37,304 nucleotides of DNA, taken from the NCBI GenBank assembly GCA_021792185.1, contig JAJYVD010000020.1:1-37304 (forward strand). The letters run 5' to 3'. The notes beneath the pieces were generated by a model. The model worked only from the letters and a program-made list of their open reading frames with translations. It did no database searches and was not told where the DNA came from. Shown piece by piece: positions 35,674 through 37,304 of the stretch. The position numbers and the translations under genes are program-made. The DNA is from Nitrospirota bacterium (GTDB lineage Bacteria > Nitrospirota > Thermodesulfovibrionia > Thermodesulfovibrionales > Dissulfurispiraceae). The first letter of the stretch is position 1; every line of letters begins with the position of its first letter.

Positions 35674-37098
35674 TTAGCTGGTGAGTATCTTTAATGCCCT
35701 TAACCTGCTCGGATGTTTCAGTTTCCTTAATGCCTTTGCCTCAATCTGCCTTACACGCTCCCTTGTAATGGAAAGATACCTGCCGACCTCTTCAAGGGTA
35801 TGATCCCTGTCAACGCCGATGCCGAAACGCATCCTTATAACGGTCTCCTCCTTTGGAGTGAGCGTCCTCAATACCCTCTGTATCTGCTCTGAGGTCTCTA
35901 TCCTCTCTGCATCCGAATACGGCGAAGGGCTTGCCTTATCGCCTATGAAATCCTCAAGCTCTGTATCCTCGTCGCCGATAGGCGTCTGAAGGGCGATTGG
36001 GTCTTGAATTGCTCTGAATACCTCTTCTACTTTTCTCCCCGGCACCACGAGTTTCTTGGCTATTTCTTCGTTGGTCGGTTCGCGTCCCAACTGCTGGGTA
36101 AGCTCCCGCGACGCCTTGGTGACGCGGTTGTAAAACTCCATCATATGAACAGGAACTCGGATAGTCTTTGTCTGGTCGATAAGCGCCCTTGTAATGGCCT
36201 GCCTTATCCACCATGTCGCATATGTGCTGAATTTAAAGCCCTTCTCGTATTTGAATTTATCGACAGCCTTCATAAGGCCTATATTTCCTTCTTGTATGAG
36301 ATCCAACAGAGGCAGACCTCTGCCCACATAGTTTTTGGCGATATTGACTACCAGCCTGAGATTTCTTGTTATGAGCTCGTTTTTAGCCTCTGTAACGAGA
36401 TATCGTGCCTTTGATATCCTGCTCCATATGTCCTTTATGGCATCGACTTTTATGCCTACTTCGGCCTCTACCCGCTTGTAATCCGCCTGAATTTCTTTCA
36501 AAAGTATTTCTAATTTTTTAGTGCTTTGTTCCTTTTTCTTTTTCTCATTTATAGCCGACCTCAACTCTTTCAAAGCGCCGTATTTTTTAATCTTTCCGTC
36601 GGCATTCTCAACTATTTCCATCAGCTCTTCAAGCCTTAAAAGGGTCTTTATAAGCGCTTCATCCGCCTTTTCTTCCTCGGTTAAGAGTTCTTCCTCTTCC
36701 TCCTCGGTATCGCTCGTTTCTAATATCTTTGTATAGAGCGGCAATCTCGATATCGTTTCCTTTATGATCCCCTTTCCTTCTTCGAGCTTTTTTGCAAGTT
36801 CTGTCTCTTCATATTTAGTAAGGATAGAAATATCGCCCATGGAATTGAAGTATGCTTGAACCAGGTCCTCTGCGCGCTCTGTCTCTTCTACCTCTTCTTC
36901 CGCCTCTTCTTCCGCAGGGACGCCCTCTTCATAATCAACTACTTTGACGCCCATATCGCTGAGCACATCCATGAGGTCTTCTATTTCATTCGGTGAAAAA
37001 AATTCGGACGGAAGGGCCTCATTGATTTCGTCATATGTGAGGACTCCGCGCCTCTTTCCGAGGTTTACGATCTCTTCAAATATATCTCGCTCTTTCAT
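35674..37098 (-). CDS. rpoD: RNA polymerase primary sigma factor RpoD (474 aa)
   Basis: This is the housekeeping sigma-70. A region 1.1-like N-terminus (about 1-60) is followed by an acidic stretch (about 58-75). Region 1.2 is LVQAYFNSMGDISILTKYEETELAK. After a non-conserved acidic/coiled segment come regions 2.1-2.4 (RLVVNIAKNYVGRGLPLLDLIQEGNIGLMKAVDKF..., FSTYATWWIRQAI), region 3 and region 4.2 (LEEVGRYLSITRERVRQIEAKALRKLKHP). At 474 residues it lacks part of the long non-conserved insert of E. coli RpoD. dnaG and rpsU, frequent partners, are not here; the upstream neighbour is the rRNA operon. Confidence 0.96.
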   Translation of the reverse strand: MKERDIFEEIVNLGKRRGVLTYDEINEALPSEFFSPNEIEDLMDVLSDMGVKVVDYEEGVPAEEEAEEEVEETERAEDLVQAYFNSMGDISILTKYEETELAKKLEEGKGIIKETISRLPLYTKILETSDTEEEEEELLTEEEKADEALIKTLLRLEELMEIVENADGKIKKYGALKELRSAINEKKKKEQSTKKLEILLKEIQADYKRVEAEVGIKVDAIKDIWSRISKARYLVTEAKNELITRNLRLVVNIAKNYVGRGLPLLDLIQEGNIGLMKAVDKFKYEKGFKFSTYATWWIRQAITRALIDQTKTIRVPVHMMEFYNRVTKASRELTQQLGREPTNEEIAKKLVVPGRKVEEVFRAIQDPIALQTPIGDEDTELEDFIGDKASPSPYSDAERIETSEQIQRVLRTLTPKEETVIRMRFGIGVDRDHTLEEVGRYLSITRERVRQIEAKALRKLKHPSRLRALKILTS

Positions 37099-37129
37099 CG
37101 GTGGACATTACCCCTTTACAAACAAAAAA

Positions 37130-37159
37130 AATTAAAGAAAGGACTCCCTTTCTTTAATT
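37130..37159 (-). terminator. Intrinsic terminator after the 23S rRNA gene
   Basis: Reading on the minus strand, a 13-bp stem (AATTAAAGAAAGG with its complement, 4-base loop) is followed by eight T. It lies about 75 bases past the end of 23S rRNA and upstream of rpoD, and so would stop the rRNA transcript. Confidence 0.8.
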
Positions 37160-37184
37160 ATATAACGCAATTTATGTATTGCAA
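37157..37184 (-). promoter_or_regulatory. Candidate rpoD promoter
   Basis: On the minus strand TTGCAA (37184-37179) is followed after 16 bases by TATAAT (37162-37157). The start of transcription would fall inside the terminator hairpin's first arm. The rpoD message would therefore not form the hairpin, while rRNA read-through would. Confidence 0.45.
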
Positions 37185-37235
37185 GCAAAAAGTTTGACAG
37201 GATATGGGAGGAGGGAGGGAGTAAGTAAGGAGTAG

Positions 37236-37304
37236 AGGTCAAGGCGCACGGTCAATTAGTACTGGTAAGCTGAACACATTACTGTGCTTACACCTCCAGC
37301 CTAT
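37236..37304 (-). rRNA. 23S ribosomal RNA, 3' end (partial)
   Basis: The complement reads ATAGGCTGGAGGTGTAAGCA at the window edge and ends with GTACTAATTGACCGTGCG followed by CCTTGACCTCTACT. This is the highly conserved 3' end of 23S rRNA. The gene continues beyond the window. No 5S gene follows it before the terminator. Confidence 0.93.

Noticed and set aside
37160-37235. Search for a 5S rRNA gene between 23S and the terminator
   Set aside because: The spacer is too short and purine-rich, with no 5S signature such as the conserved loop sequences.

Overview
The window is a replication-origin neighbourhood of a Gram-negative bacterial chromosome. Lnt, KdsB (a Kdo sugar enzyme) and a MacAB-like efflux system imply an outer membrane with lipoproteins and LPS. 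The mix of genes and the protein style suggest an uncultured Nitrospirota- or Desulfobacterota-like lineage; that placement is inference from overall appearance, not from any search.

Layout: (1) 1-5359: a partial gene, a short Cys-motif protein, then a tripartite ABC efflux operon on the minus strand (adaptor, ATPase, two FtsX/MacB-type permeases). Its ATPase gene carries a one-base frameshift, and three copies of an inverted-repeat element occupy its spacers. A perfect parS site (5368-5383) lies just upstream. (2) 5385-11880: dgt, followed by a block of small accessory genes: a hypothetical protein, HepT/MntA toxin-antitoxin, a membrane NERD protein, a large DUF2254-like membrane protein and VapBC. 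(3) 11901-18643: a remnant of an M48 peptidase, gyrB, dnaN, dnaA, a candidate oriC with DnaA-box variants, a GC-rich step and DnaA-trio-like repeats, then prfB with its programmed +1 frameshift. (4) 18656-22719: lnt, and divergently kdsB-pyrG. (5) 22829-24775: a small, partly decayed accessory stretch: DUF433 antitoxin, the start of a lost toxin, a 53-residue membrane peptide, a RelE-like/RHH pair and a YkgJ-type cysteine-cluster protein. (6) 24784-32176: a minus-strand operon galT-glgA-histidine kinase-response regulator-RNA uracil methyltransferase-unknown protein, tying sugar-nucleotide/glycogen synthesis to a cytosolic two-component pair. (7) 32298-35626: MBL hydrolase, bioA and a LysM protein on the plus strand, ended by a 40-bp perfect palindromic terminator that also faces rpoD. 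(8) 35674-37304: rpoD and the 3' end of a 23S rRNA gene, both on the minus strand, separated by a strong terminator hairpin with no room for a 5S gene.

The most unusual features are repeats. Three hairpin elements share one architecture: degenerate 6- or 8-bp tandem units in one arm, complementary units in the other arm, and an A/T-rich spacer. Two of them lie in frame inside essential-type enzymes (kdsB and glgA), and one lies between gyrB and dnaN. A second, MITE-like family of about 130-165 bp is present three times in the first 4.2 kb. A REP-like GGGGACAGTCCC hairpin separates galT from the MBL gene.
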